Shown: one piece after another, positions 1-8,222 of the stretch | Layout of the letters: every line of letters starts with the position of its first letter | How positions within the stretch are numbered: the stretch's first letter is position 1 | From: Flavobacterium supellecticarium | GTDB lineage: Bacteria; Bacteroidota; Bacteroidia; Flavobacteriales; Flavobacteriaceae | Assembly (NCBI RefSeq): GCF_004801375.1 | Contig: NZ_SSNZ01000002.1 | Location: 372,001 to 436,000, forward strand | DNA length: 64,000 bases | Reading direction: 5' to 3' | Notes under the pieces: generated by a model | Databases searched by the model: none | Seen by the model: the letters and a program-made list of their open reading frames with translations, nothing else | What the model was told of the DNA's origin: nothing | Program-made: the position numbers and the translations under genes

Positions 1-561
1 CGCCGTCTTGGCCTTTGGTACGTCGGGATCAAAAGTTCCTTCGTTAGTCAGAGTAACGCTGTCCATATATAAGTTGTCCGCAAAATCAGTATAAAGGAAA
101 GGAGAAATGTTTTCCAGTGTACAATGATTGATATATACATTTTCTACGGAATAAAATACGGATGTGAGTGCCTTTAAGCTGTCAAATGCTATATCGGTAA
201 GCTTGAGTGATTTTAGGTGATGATCGGGCTTATGATGGATTTTAGAATCAATGGAAATGGAACACTTTTCGAGTGTAAGATAACTTAACTTTATTTGATG
301 TAATTCCCGGGCATTGGCAATCGAGCATTCTGATAAAGTCAGGTCGTAAAGTGTTTCGAAAACAGGTTCGAGAGCAGCGAAATTTTCAAAGTGTAGCTTT
401 GTAAGATGTAAATCGGTCAATTTCTCGTATTGAACAGCGTCCTTTGTATAGCTGGAAGTGGCATAAGTGTTTCCGCTCATTTCGGCTCCTTTTTCCAATT
501 GCTCCAATTTGATGTTAAGAGCGTTCTCCAGTCTGCTGATAATTTTAATACTACTATCCAT
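1..561 (-). CDS. Partial hypothetical protein with leucine-rich-repeat-like segments (3' end outside window)
   Basis: The minus strand is open from an ATG at 559-561 to the window edge (187 codons, no stop). The start reads MDSSIKIISRLENALNIKLE and the rest has regularly spaced Leu/Ile with recurring patterns such as L-x-L-T-x-L-x-F and L-x-L-x-x-C-S-I, as in irregular leucine-rich repeats. There is no signal peptide at this start, so a cytoplasmic location is likely. I do not recognise the family. The gene lies downstream of two tRNA genes on the same strand but is separated from them by a terminator and about 260 bases. The C-terminal part cannot be judged because it lies outside the window. 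Confidence 0.75.
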   Translation of the reverse strand, partial: MDSSIKIISRLENALNIKLEQLEKGAEMSGNTYATSSYTKDAVQYEKLTDLHLTKLHFENFAALEPVFETLYDLTLSECSIANARELHQIKLSYLTLEKCSISIDSKIHHKPDHHLKSLKLTDIAFDSLKALTSVFYSVENVYINHCTLENISPFLYTDFADNLYMDSVTLTNEGTFDPDVPKAKTA

Positions 562-823
562 CTTTTTAAATCAAGGCTTAATGATAATTTCGCTAAAAGT
601 AACTAAATATAGAGTAATAGCAAGTTTTAATTCACGCAAAAGGGAAAAAAGAATATTAAGAATTTACACCGTTAAAATAATTTAGAAATGCTCTTGAAAA
701 ATGGTAACGGAAAAGAATAAAACCGGCATTGTAAATTGTAGGAGACGAATAGTATGATTTGATTTTCAAATCGTATGCGGTAGTGTATGCGTTTTTAATG
801 GCATCGGGATTTTATTCCAAATA
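562..823. other. Intergenic stretch without recognisable gene
   Basis: AT-rich spacer between the partial minus-strand gene and the tRNA terminator. A 72-codon frame on the plus strand (467-685) overlaps the real minus-strand gene and has no family resemblance. I see no clear TAnnTTTG promoter for the gene at 561 and no RNA structure worth naming. Confidence 0.5.
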
Positions 824-856
824 AAAAGAGCTCACAGTATCACTGTAAGCTCTTTT
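824..856 (-). terminator. Intrinsic terminator after the tRNA pair
   Basis: Hairpin with arms AAAAGAGCT and AGCTCTTTT and an inner ACAGT/ACTGT pairing. It is followed on the minus strand by a T run, and it ends the tRNA-Met/tRNA-Glu transcript. Confidence 0.75.
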
Positions 857-864
857 ACTTTTTG

Positions 865-936
865 TAGTCCGTAGGGGAATCGAACCCCTGTTACCAGGAT
901 GAAAACCTGGCGTCCTAACCCCTAGACGAACGGACC
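865..936 (-). tRNA. tRNA-Glu (anticodon TTC)
   Basis: On the minus strand the gene begins GGTCCGT and ends ACGGACT plus discriminator A, giving a seven-pair acceptor stem with one G-U pair. The anticodon stem CCAGG/CCTGG encloses the loop TTTTCAT, so the anticodon is TTC. The T arm reads GGGGTTCGATTCCCC. CCA is not encoded. It follows tRNA-Met by 42 bases and probably shares its transcript. Confidence 0.95.
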
Positions 937-978
937 GCAATCTCAATAAAAACAGTATTAACGACTTAATACTTTTCG

Positions 979-1052
979 TAGCGAAGACGGGAGTTGAACC
1001 CGTGACCTCAGGGTTATGAATCCTGCGCTCTAACCAACTGAGCTACCTCGCC
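979..1052 (-). tRNA. tRNA-Met (anticodon CAT)
   Basis: The minus strand begins GGCGAGG and ends CTTCGCT plus A, which pair as an acceptor stem. The anticodon loop TTCATAA gives CAT. The paired first position and the lack of the initiator GGG/CCC anticodon stem argue for elongator tRNA-Met. A lysidine-modified tRNA-Ile2 with the same encoded anticodon cannot be fully excluded. CCA is not encoded. A well-formed promoter lies just upstream. Confidence 0.92.
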
Positions 1053-1086
1053 ATTTTTGTTAGTGTTACATCCTTGAATGCGGGTG

Positions 1087-1116
1087 CAAATATAAGACTA
1101 AATTTGAACCTTCCAA
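1087..1116 (-). promoter_or_regulatory. Bacteroidota-type promoter for the tRNA pair
   Basis: On the minus strand TTG (1116-1114), 19 bases, then TATATTTG (1094-1087): an exact match to the TTG-N19-TAnnTTTG consensus. It sits about 35 bases before tRNA-Met. Confidence 0.8.
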
Positions 1117-1199
1117 ACATATTTTGAAAAAAAATATTTTTTTTGAAATTCTTTTTTTTTGTATGTATTATTCTATATATTTCCGGAAAATTTTAATAT

Positions 1200-1592
1200 A
1201 TGGAAGGTAAAATAAAATATGAATTGGAGTTCCCGATAATGTCTTCTCCTCAATTATTGTATCAATATATTTCAACACCTTCCGGTTTATCAGAGTGGTT
1301 TGCAGATAATGTGAATTCAAGAGGCGAATTTTTTACATTTATTTGGGACGATTCTGAAGAAAAAGCACGACTGGCTTCTAAAAAGTCAGGCGAAAAAGTA
1401 AAGTTCCGTTGGGTGGACGATAATGACAAGGATAGTGAATACTATTTTGAATTGCGAATACTGGAAGATGAAATTACCAAAGATGTTTCGTTAATGGTCG
1501 TGGATTTTGCCGAACATGGCGATTTGCACGAAGCCAAACTGTTATGGGAAAATCAGATTTCCGATCTGAAACATGTGATCGGTTCCGCGTAG
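1200..1592 (+). CDS. START-like (AHSA1/SRPBCC-fold) domain protein
   Basis: A 130-residue protein made of one domain. The pattern of an N-terminal beta strand, a helix with SPQLLYQYISTPSGLSEWFA and a later GEKVKFRW-like strand resembles the START/AHSA1 fold, a hydrophobic-ligand or chaperone-cofactor fold. Small START-like proteins of this length are common next to this aminotransferase gene in Flavobacteriaceae. There is no signal peptide, so it should be cytoplasmic. The ligand is unknown. The ATG at 1200 is used because frame and fold both begin there. A terminator/promoter overlap separates it from the next gene. Confidence 0.8.
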   Translation: MEGKIKYELEFPIMSSPQLLYQYISTPSGLSEWFADNVNSRGEFFTFIWDDSEEKARLASKKSGEKVKFRWVDDNDKDSEYYFELRILEDEITKDVSLMVVDFAEHGDLHEAKLLWENQISDLKHVIGSA

Positions 1593-1611
1593 TTTTTTAA
1601 GATATATAAAG

Positions 1612-1646
1612 TATATTTGCCCTGAAATAAAAATCAGGGCTTTTTT
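1612..1646 (+). promoter_or_regulatory. Promoter -7 element overlapping a terminator hairpin
   Basis: TATATTTG at 1612-1619 matches the -7 consensus for the gene at 1647, although no TTG is seen at the expected -33 site. The hairpin GCCCTGA (1619-1625) / TCAGGGC (1634-1640) with a T6 tail begins inside this element. It would end the upstream transcript, while a transcript started here would lack the left arm. Confidence 0.55.
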
Positions 1647-2486
1647 ATGGTTAATTATAACGGTGCGATAGTTGAAAATTCCGAAGTACTCATCGAAGGG
1701 AACAGAGGATTTCTATATGGAGATGCTATTTTTGAAACGCTAAAAGTATTGGATGGTAAGATCTTGTTTTTGGAAGATCATTATTTCCGATTGATGGCTT
1801 CTACGCGAATTGTACGGATGGATCTTCCGATGAATTTTACGATGGAATATTTCGAAGAGCAGGTAAAAACACTATTGCAGTCAAAAGAAGCTGCTGCGGC
1901 CTACCGTGTGCGATTTACAGTTTTCAGACAAAACGGAGGGTTTTATTTGCCAAAAACAAACGAAACAGCCTTTCTGGTTACCGCCGAACCATTGGGAAAT
2001 CCGATGTATGCTATTGCAAACAATACCTATGAAGTGGAATTGTTTAAAGATTTTTATGTCACCAAACAATTGTTGTCTACGCTAAAAAGTACCAATAAAA
2101 TGGTGCAGATTACCGGCAGTATCTTTGCCGATGAGAACGGTTATGACAATTGTTTGCTGTTAAATGACGAAAAAAATGTAGTGGAGGCTTTGCAGTCCAA
2201 TCTTTTTATGGTATTAAACGGAAAATTAATTACGCCGCCGGTAACAGACGGATGTTTAAATGGAATCATGCGGAAGCAAATCCTGGCATTAGCCCGTAAA
2301 ATGGAAGGTATTGAAGTGGTGGAGGAATCCGTTTCGCCGTTCGAGCTGCAAAAAGCAGACGAAATTTTCCTGACAAACGTTATCAAAGGAATTCAGCCGG
2401 TTACAAAATACCGTAAAAAAGAGTATAAAACCGATTTGGCAACAGAGCTGCTTAAAAAATTAAATGCCCAGATCCGATTGGGTTAG
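1647..2486 (+). CDS. Aminotransferase class IV (4-amino-4-deoxychorismate lyase / branched-chain aminotransferase-like)
   Basis: A 279-residue fold-type IV PLP enzyme. Visible signs are RGFLYGDAIFETLKV (residues 20-34), typical of the family's N-terminal domain, and the probable PLP lysine K147 in LSTLKSTN. The 'FLTNVIKGIQPV' stretch near the C-terminus belongs to the cofactor-binding region. Length fits PabC-type lyases (about 270) better than IlvE (about 300-360), so a role in p-aminobenzoate (folate) synthesis is plausible. Assignment within class IV is uncertain from sequence alone. The gene meets the convergent yqgE tail to tail with a 4-base overlap. Confidence 0.85.
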   Translation: MVNYNGAIVENSEVLIEGNRGFLYGDAIFETLKVLDGKILFLEDHYFRLMASTRIVRMDLPMNFTMEYFEEQVKTLLQSKEAAAAYRVRFTVFRQNGGFYLPKTNETAFLVTAEPLGNPMYAIANNTYEVELFKDFYVTKQLLSTLKSTNKMVQITGSIFADENGYDNCLLLNDEKNVVEALQSNLFMVLNGKLITPPVTDGCLNGIMRKQILALARKMEGIEVVEESVSPFELQKADEIFLTNVIKGIQPVTKYRKKEYKTDLATELLKKLNAQIRLG

Positions 2487-3043
2487 TTTAATACCGGATT
2501 TTCCGGAGCATTCGACCAAATCAGGTAATCGCCACCCTGTTCCATAATTTTTTCTTTCCAGAAATGAGCGGTCGGCTTGCCGATGATTTTGTTTTTATAG
2601 CTGTTTTCGCTAACAATCCACGCGTTATCTTCTAGTTCATCTTCCAGTTGATGACTGTTCCATCCGGTATATCCCAAAAAGAAACGGATGTTGTTTTTCT
2701 TGATTTTTCCTTCGTTAATCAGTTCTTTGGTTAATTCGAAGTCGCCACCCCAATAAATTCCATTGGAGATTTCGATACTGTTGGTGATCAGTTCCGGGAC
2801 ATTGTGGATAAAATAGAGGTTATCCTGTTCTACCGGTCCGCCGTTGTAAATTTTAAAATTGGCATTGATTTCCGGGATGAGGTCGTGGATCGTATAGCCT
2901 AAGGGTTTATTTAGGATAAATCCTACCGATCCTTCGCTGTTGTGATCGGCCAATAGAATAACGGATCTGTTAAAAGACAAATCTCCAATTATCGAAGGTT
3001 CTGCAATGAGCAGGTTTCCTTTTTGAGGCTTAATTGAAATCAT
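2483..3043 (-). CDS. YqgE/AlgH family protein
   Basis: A 186-residue single-domain protein with the family's hallmarks: an N-terminal KGNLLIAEPSIIGDLSFNRS segment, HNSEGSVGFILNKPLG and a GYTGWNSHQLEDELEDNAW motif. The family is widespread and named after Pseudomonas AlgH, but its biochemical role is not settled. There is no signal peptide, so it should be cytoplasmic. Its ATG at 3041-3043 follows AT-rich spacer DNA. It is probably monocistronic, since the next upstream gene on the strand (HU) has its own terminator between. Confidence 0.93.
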   Translation of the reverse strand: MISIKPQKGNLLIAEPSIIGDLSFNRSVILLADHNSEGSVGFILNKPLGYTIHDLIPEINANFKIYNGGPVEQDNLYFIHNVPELITNSIEISNGIYWGGDFELTKELINEGKIKKNNIRFFLGYTGWNSHQLEDELEDNAWIVSENSYKNKIIGKPTAHFWKEKIMEQGGDYLIWSNAPENPVLN

Positions 3044-3116
3044 TTTAGCGATAGTTTAAAATTAAATTTAACAAAAAAAAGGCAATTCTACCAAAAAAAA
3101 ACGTTGAAGGAATAAA

Positions 3117-3141
3117 AAAAACCTCTCAAAGAGAGGTTTTC
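3117..3141 (-). terminator. Intrinsic terminator after the HU gene
   Basis: Perfect stem AAAACCTCTC / GAGAGGTTTT with a 3-base loop and a minus-strand T run after it. Confidence 0.85.
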
Positions 3142-3161
3142 TATTTTTTTTTAAATGTATT

Positions 3162-3437
3162 TTATTTATTTACAGAACCTTCCAGTTCAGCACCCGCTTT
3201 AAATTTTACAACATTTTTAGCGGCAATTTTGATAGTTTTTCCTGTTTGAGGATTTCTTCCTTCTCTTGCAGCTCTCTTAGAAACTGACCAAGAACCAAAA
3301 CCTACTAAAGATACTCTTCCACCTTTAGCTAAAGTTCCTTCAACATTGTTTAAAAAAGATTCCAAAGCTAATTTGGCGGCTGCTTTAGTGATACCTGCAT
3401 CAGCAGCAATTGCATCGATTAATTCTGATTTGTTCAT
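3162..3437 (-). CDS. HU family DNA-binding protein
   Basis: At 91 residues this is the normal length for HU/IHF subunits. It begins MNKSELIDAIAADAGITKAA and contains GRNPQTGKTIKIAAKNVVKFKAG, the beta-arm that enters the minor groove. HU bends and compacts DNA in the nucleoid and acts as a homodimer in many Bacteroidota. The gene has its own strong promoter (3483-3512) and terminator, so it is a single-gene unit, as expected for an abundant protein. Codon use (many AAA, GCT, GGT) also suggests high expression. Confidence 0.96.
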   Translation of the reverse strand: MNKSELIDAIAADAGITKAAAKLALESFLNNVEGTLAKGGRVSLVGFGSWSVSKRAAREGRNPQTGKTIKIAAKNVVKFKAGAELEGSVNK

Positions 3438-3482
3438 AATTCTAGTTATTAATTGTTTGGTTAAAATTAATTAAATGTCTTA

Positions 3483-3512
3483 CAAATTTATGCGGATTTA
3501 CCAATTACGCAA
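3483..3512 (-). promoter_or_regulatory. Promoter of the HU gene
   Basis: Minus-strand TTG (3512-3510), 19 bases, TAAATTTG (3490-3483); a full consensus match. It leaves a leader of about 40 bases before the ATG at 3437. Confidence 0.8.
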
Positions 3513-3616
3513 GTATTTTCGATCTTTTTGCATGAAAATGTTGATAACTAAAGCTGTTTGTTAATAAACTTAGTTGCTTTTTTCATTTTTTGTGCAACTA
3601 TTAGTGTTTGTGCGGC

Positions 3617-4564
3617 TTAGAAAGCGATGGCGCTTTCCGAAAGAATAATTCCGTTTAGCAATTCGGAGGCTTTCATTCTTTTCTTGCCCGGGAACTGTAA
3701 TTGTAGCAAATTGATATAACCGTTTGATACGGCAACTTTAATTTCTTTTTTGGTCGTTTGAATGGTTCCGGATGCCAGCGAATGATTTGCTGCTTCAAAG
3801 GCTGTTTCGTAAATTTTGACGTTCCATTCCTGTCCGTTATCTTTAATATAACACCAGGCTGCTGGGTACGGACTAAGACCGCGAACCAGATTGTGAACGG
3901 TTGCTCCGTTTTGATTCCAGTCGATTTTGCAATTGTCTTTGTTAAGCTTATAGGCGGTTTTGATTTCCGGGCTATCGGATTGTATCGTTGTAGTGGCTTC
4001 TCCTTTTTCGATAAGCTGTAACGTCTTTAAAACAGTATCCTGTCCGAGTACCATCAGGCGATCGTGTAACTCACCGGCGGTTTCGTTGGCTCCGATTTCG
4101 GTTTCACCGCGTAAAATCATCGCTCCGGTATCGATTTTATCATCAATAAAGAAAGTGGTTACACCTGTTTTGGTTTCTCCGTTGATCACTGCCCAATTAA
4201 TAGGTGCCGCCCCACGGTATTCCGGTAATAAGGAGGCGTGAAGGTTAAAAGTACCCAATGATGGCATTTTCCATACGGCTTCCGGTAGCATTCTAAAAGC
4301 AACCACAACCTGTAAGTTGGCGTTAAGGCTTTGTAAGTCTGCCAGAAACTGCGGATCTTTTAAGTTGGTAGGTTGTAAAACCGGCAATCCTTTTTCGAGA
4401 GCGTATTCTTTTACAGCCGAATATTTGATTTTTTGTCCTCTTCCGGCCGGTTTGTCCGGTGCGGTAATTACGGCTGCAATGTCATAATGGTTCTGATATA
4501 TGGTGTCGAGAATTCCAACGGCAAATTCGGGAGTTCCCATAAAAACGATACGTAATGCCTTCAT
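3617..4564 (-). CDS. fmt: Methionyl-tRNA formyltransferase
   Basis: A 315-residue protein of the usual family length. It formylates Met-tRNAfMet with 10-formyl-tetrahydrofolate for translation initiation. The N-terminal LRIVFMGTPEFAVGILD begins the formyltransferase Rossmann fold. The catalytic segment NLHASLLPEYRGAAPINWA, followed by GVTTFFID, carries the conserved His and substrate-binding loop. The C-terminal domain with LSPYPAAWC binds tRNA. Its ATG shares a base with the recQ stop (both at 4564), so the two genes are translationally coupled, recQ first. Confidence 0.97.
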   Translation of the reverse strand: MKALRIVFMGTPEFAVGILDTIYQNHYDIAAVITAPDKPAGRGQKIKYSAVKEYALEKGLPVLQPTNLKDPQFLADLQSLNANLQVVVAFRMLPEAVWKMPSLGTFNLHASLLPEYRGAAPINWAVINGETKTGVTTFFIDDKIDTGAMILRGETEIGANETAGELHDRLMVLGQDTVLKTLQLIEKGEATTTIQSDSPEIKTAYKLNKDNCKIDWNQNGATVHNLVRGLSPYPAAWCYIKDNGQEWNVKIYETAFEAANHSLASGTIQTTKKEIKVAVSNGYINLLQLQFPGKKRMKASELLNGIILSESAIAF

Positions 4565-6456
4565 TATTTTAGAATGTATTGGTTTTGTTTGTTAATGGTG
4601 ATGCGGTTGTGTTCCAGTAAAAGCTGGAGTACAAAGATAGTTGCATCCGGACTTATATCCAGTGTGTTTTCGATTTCTCTGGAAGTTAGTCCGCCGTTTT
4701 GTAATAGTATGGTGATTTGTTCGGCCAGTGCCGCCGGATTGGCATATTCCTGTTTTTTGCTCATGCACACCGAGCAAATGCCACATTCCGGAATGTCGGT
4801 TTCTCCAAAATAATGGAGTAGAAACTGACTTTTACACTGTTTTTTGTCGGATATATACGCGATAACCGAATCAAGCTGTGTTATTTTTAGCTGGTTTTGC
4901 TTTTCAAGGAATTTCGCAAGTAGGTTAATAACCCGATCGTCTTCGCGTACTTCGTTAAAGGTAAGCTGACTATCATTGGCCTGACTTTTATAGTTGATGA
5001 TGGCTTTTTCCTGTAAAATGTTTAAAACATAATGCACCTTATCTTCGGAGGTGTTGGCTTTCCGGGCAATTAAATGGGTGTTGATACCCACTTCCATATC
5101 GTATACACCGGGATAATTTCTTAAAATAGACACCATGATGTCTTCATGTGACTTATTTAAACTGATGTACCGGATGATTTCCTTGCTGGGTAATAAAAAC
5201 TGAATGCTAATCTTTTCGGAGAAATTGGCCGAAAGACTTAAAACGCCCTGTCGGTCTAAAAACTGTAAAGCGTTGAATGTTTTTAAAACCGGAAGTTGGT
5301 ATTGCGCGCAAAACCGATTGAGGTTAAAAGCGAAGGTCTCGTTATAACCTTCACCATAAGCAATCTGGAAATAATTGTTTAGTTTTCGGTAAACGGTTTT
5401 CAGGTAGTCCTTATCGGGAAGTACTTCTATAAACTGACTTTTAGAAGCGGCAATATCCGACGGAGCCACCAATAATATGGCAAAAGCTTTGGCGCCGTTT
5501 CGTCCGGCGCGACCGGCTTCCTGATAATAATTTTCAAGATTATCCGGTAATTGGGTGTGGATGACTGTCTTAACGTCGGGTTTGTCAATTCCCATTCCAA
5601 AAGCATTGGTGGCAATCATCACCTGAGCGGCATTGTTAAGCCAGCGTTGCATTTGTTGTTCTTTGTCTTTGGAGGGTAAACCACCGTGATAATAGGCGGT
5701 TGTAAATCCAAGGCTATTAAGCTGAGAAGCCATATCGTGACAGGCTTTCCGGTTTCGGACATATATAATAGAGGACTCCTGATTTTTGGTCAGGATTTGT
5801 TGTACCCGGTATAATTTATCTTCTGTTTCGAATACCATATAAGCGATATTCGGACGGGTAAACGAGCTTTTAAAAATCGCAGGCTGATCCAATCGGAGTT
5901 CTTTGCAAATATCCTCCTGTACTTTAAGTGTAGCCGAAGCGGTAAGCGCCAGAAACGGAACTTTTGGAAAAAAATCTTTTAAATCGGAAACCTTTAGATA
6001 AGCCGGTCGGAAATCATGTCCCCATTGTGAAATACAATGTGCTTCATCTACGGCAATAAGGCTAATGGGTAAACTTTTAATACGTTCGACAACCCATTCC
6101 GATTGCAGGCGTTCGGGCGATACATACAGGAATTTGTAATTTCCGAATTGGCAATTATCCAGTAAATCAATAAGTTCATCGGTTGGGATTCCTCCGGTTA
6201 AGGCAATCGCTTTGATGTCTCTTTTTTGCAGATTTTGCACCTGATCTTTCATTAGTGCTACCAAAGGGGAAATTACCAGGCATATTCCCGGCAATACCAT
6301 AGCCGGAACCTGAAAGCAAATCGATTTTCCGCCACCGGTTGGTAATAGGGCAAAAGTATCCTTCCCGTCGAGAACAGACTGAATAATGGCGTCCTGCGGG
6401 ATCCGAAAACGATCGTATTTCCAGTATTTCCGGAGTATCTGTAAAGCTTCGGACAT
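4564..6456 (-). CDS. recQ: ATP-dependent DNA helicase RecQ
   Basis: A 630-residue superfamily 2 helicase acting in recombination repair and replication-fork processing. The N-terminal helicase core has LLPTGGGKSICFQ (Walker A), VDEAHCISQWGHDFR (DEAH box plus the RecQ aromatic loop), then motifs V/VI with GRAGRNG. A zinc-binding module (CKSQFLLHYFGE...CGICSVC) follows. The C-terminal tail is a short winged-helix-like region, and I see no clear HRDC domain, which E. coli RecQ has. The frame extends to a TTG at 6459, but the ATG at 6456 (MSEALQIL) is the better start. It overlaps fmt by one base. Confidence 0.95.
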   Translation of the reverse strand: MSEALQILRKYWKYDRFRIPQDAIIQSVLDGKDTFALLPTGGGKSICFQVPAMVLPGICLVISPLVALMKDQVQNLQKRDIKAIALTGGIPTDELIDLLDNCQFGNYKFLYVSPERLQSEWVVERIKSLPISLIAVDEAHCISQWGHDFRPAYLKVSDLKDFFPKVPFLALTASATLKVQEDICKELRLDQPAIFKSSFTRPNIAYMVFETEDKLYRVQQILTKNQESSIIYVRNRKACHDMASQLNSLGFTTAYYHGGLPSKDKEQQMQRWLNNAAQVMIATNAFGMGIDKPDVKTVIHTQLPDNLENYYQEAGRAGRNGAKAFAILLVAPSDIAASKSQFIEVLPDKDYLKTVYRKLNNYFQIAYGEGYNETFAFNLNRFCAQYQLPVLKTFNALQFLDRQGVLSLSANFSEKISIQFLLPSKEIIRYISLNKSHEDIMVSILRNYPGVYDMEVGINTHLIARKANTSEDKVHYVLNILQEKAIINYKSQANDSQLTFNEVREDDRVINLLAKFLEKQNQLKITQLDSVIAYISDKKQCKSQFLLHYFGETDIPECGICSVCMSKKQEYANPAALAEQITILLQNGGLTSREIENTLDISPDATIFVLQLLLEHNRITINKQNQYILK

Positions 6457-6510
6457 CAAATTAAATAGTATGGAAAACCTTTAAACGGATTGGTAAAGGT
6501 CCATTGGTTA

Positions 6511-7047
6511 TTATGAAAGTTTGTCTAAGATAAAAAGAATTCTGTTATCTACAGTATCGCGCGGCACTTCAATCAGGTTATAACCGTATTTTTCGTAGGT
6601 TTCTACCAAATGCTCGTGAATTAAAACGGCTTGTTCGTAATTCTCGTAACGAGCGTCGTCGCTGATATAAATGTCTTTCCAGGGTGGAAGGATAAAGATT
6701 CGGGTGTAAAGGTGTTCGCGACAGGCAGCATCGAAAAAAGCCGGATACGAATCGCCGATATAATGCATGTAAGCCAGAACGTCGGGAATGCCGCGATCCA
6801 AAAAAACAATATCGGCTGCTTCTTTGGTGGCGTTGATAAATTGTTTTTTTCGGCCTTCCAGTAATAATTCGCTAAATAAAAGTGGTTTTTCAAGGAAAAG
6901 TTGTTCGATTCCTTGCTTGCGGGCTTCCAGGGTTACCTCACGTGAGATCTCGGGATAACAGGTATATCCTTTATCCGTAAGTCCATTAATCAGTGTGGTT
7001 TTCCCTGATCCAGGTCCGCCAATTATAACGATGATTTCCTTATCCAC
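6511..7047 (-). CDS. AAA/P-loop ATP-binding protein (AAA_28-like)
   Basis: A P-loop protein with IIVIIGGPGSGKTTLI (Walker A), a probable acidic Walker B at DIVFLDRGIPD, and a C-terminal YGYNLIEVPRDTVDNR segment typical of small kinase-like ATPases (AAA_28/NadR-kinase-like). The substrate is unknown. The frame runs upstream to a TTG at 7131, but no ATG is available. A TAAATTTG promoter element (7072-7065) lies inside that extension, so I prefer the GTG at 7047 (178 residues), which places Walker A at about residue 9. It precedes recQ by 54 bases on the same strand and may be co-transcribed with recQ-fmt. Confidence 0.8.
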   Translation of the reverse strand: MDKEIIVIIGGPGSGKTTLINGLTDKGYTCYPEISREVTLEARKQGIEQLFLEKPLLFSELLLEGRKKQFINATKEAADIVFLDRGIPDVLAYMHYIGDSYPAFFDAACREHLYTRIFILPPWKDIYISDDARYENYEQAVLIHEHLVETYEKYGYNLIEVPRDTVDNRILFILDKLS

Positions 7048-7064
7048 TTTTTGAAAATAAGGCG

Positions 7065-7091
7065 CAAATTTACATTTTTTTGTGGAAACAA
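7065..7091 (-). promoter_or_regulatory. Possible promoter of the AAA ATPase-recQ-fmt run
   Basis: Minus-strand TAAATTTG at 7072-7065 with TTG at 7091-7089; the spacing of 16 is shorter than the usual 19. The position just before the GTG at 7047 supports it. Confidence 0.45.
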
Positions 7092-7147
7092 CAGAAATAG
7101 TTTCTAAATTTATGATTTCGATCGGCTTCAAATTATAGGAGCAGACC

Positions 7148-7177
7148 TTGATTATTCACAACTCTACCGTATATTTG
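7148..7177 (+). promoter_or_regulatory. Promoter of the DUF493-DUF4290-murA operon
   Basis: TTG (7148-7150), 19 bases, TATATTTG (7170-7177); exact consensus. The transcript would start a few bases before the ATG at 7189. Confidence 0.82.
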
Positions 7178-7188
7178 CTTTTATTTTT

Positions 7189-7479
7189 ATGAAGATGGAT
7201 AAAAAAACCGAGGAATTTTACCACAGACTTAAAGAAGAGTTAACCAACTCGACACTATGGCCTTCCGAATATTTGTTTAAGTTTATAGTGCCAACCGATG
7301 CCGAAAAAGTGAGCACTATAGAAAAATCGTTTGACGGGATGGGCGCCGTAATCCAGACCAATCATTCGAAAACCGGGAAATACACCAGTGTTTCGATAAA
7401 CGTAACGATGCCGAGTGCACAAAGTGTAATCGATAAATATTTAGAACTCACAGCAATCGAAGGCATTATTTCGCTATAA
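7189..7479 (+). CDS. DUF493 family protein (YbeD-like)
   Basis: A 96-residue protein with the YbeD-like ferredoxin-type fold signature: WPSEYLFKFIVP near residue 22 and a second half GKYTSVSINVTMPSAQSVIDKYLEL. YbeD is proposed to be a small regulatory (ACT-like) protein, and no reaction is known. The start could be M1 (7189) or M3 (7195). The promoter at 7148-7177 leaves a leader of only a few bases for either. It is the first gene of a tight three-gene operon with DUF4290 (12-base gap) and murA. Confidence 0.9.
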   Translation: MKMDKKTEEFYHRLKEELTNSTLWPSEYLFKFIVPTDAEKVSTIEKSFDGMGAVIQTNHSKTGKYTSVSINVTMPSAQSVIDKYLELTAIEGIISL

Positions 7480-7491
7480 AGACAGGGAATT

Positions 7492-8208
7492 ATGAGATAC
7501 AATCCAGAAGAGGCAATACATTTTCTTGAATACAATGCCGAAAGGCCCCATTTGATCATTCCGGAATACGGACGTCATTTGCAAAAGCTGATCGATCAGG
7601 CTACGGCAATTGAAGATCGCGACGAGCGTAACAAAGCCGCCAAATACATTATCTCGGTTATGGGAAGTTTAAATCCCCATTTACGGGATGTACCCGATTT
7701 TCAGCACAAGCTTTGGGATCAGTTGTTTATTATGTCCGATTTTAAATTGGAAGCCGATTCACCGTATCCGATTCCGAATAAAGAAGTATTGAATCAAAAA
7801 CCGGAAAAACTGGCCTATCCGCAAAATTTTCCAAAATACCGTTTTTATGGGAACAATATCAAATACATGATCGACGTTGCCAATAAATGGGAAGATGGTG
7901 AATTAAAAAGTGCCTTGATCATGGTGATTGCGAACCATATGAAAAAATCGTACCTGAGCTGGAATAAAGACACCGTAAAAGACGAGGTGATTTTCGAACA
8001 CCTGTACGAATTGTCCGGAGGTCAGATCAACCTGCTTAAAACAGATGAGGAGTTGTCCAACACAACCGATCTGATGCGGGTAAACAAAAAACAATCCAAT
8101 AAAACACAGTTTGGAAGTAAGTCGAATAATAATAACAACAATAACAAAAAGAATTATTCGAACCAGAAAAACAATAATAACAACAAAAACAATAACCGAA
8201 AAGCTTAA
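7492..8208 (+). CDS. DUF4290 domain-containing protein
   Basis: A 238-residue protein. The conserved DUF4290 part begins MRYNPEEAIHFLEYNAERP and spans about residues 1-185. The function is unknown, and the family is nearly confined to Bacteroidota. The last 40 residues are almost only Asn, Lys, Gln and Ser and look disordered, encoded by aat/aac/aaa repeats. There is no signal peptide. The setting upstream of murA is suggestive of a link to cell-wall synthesis, but that is inference only. murA starts 14 bases after its stop. Confidence 0.88.
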   Translation: MRYNPEEAIHFLEYNAERPHLIIPEYGRHLQKLIDQATAIEDRDERNKAAKYIISVMGSLNPHLRDVPDFQHKLWDQLFIMSDFKLEADSPYPIPNKEVLNQKPEKLAYPQNFPKYRFYGNNIKYMIDVANKWEDGELKSALIMVIANHMKKSYLSWNKDTVKDEVIFEHLYELSGGQINLLKTDEELSNTTDLMRVNKKQSNKTQFGSKSNNNNNNNKKNYSNQKNNNNNKNNNRKA

Positions 8209-8222
8209 TTTTCTTTCGAAAC

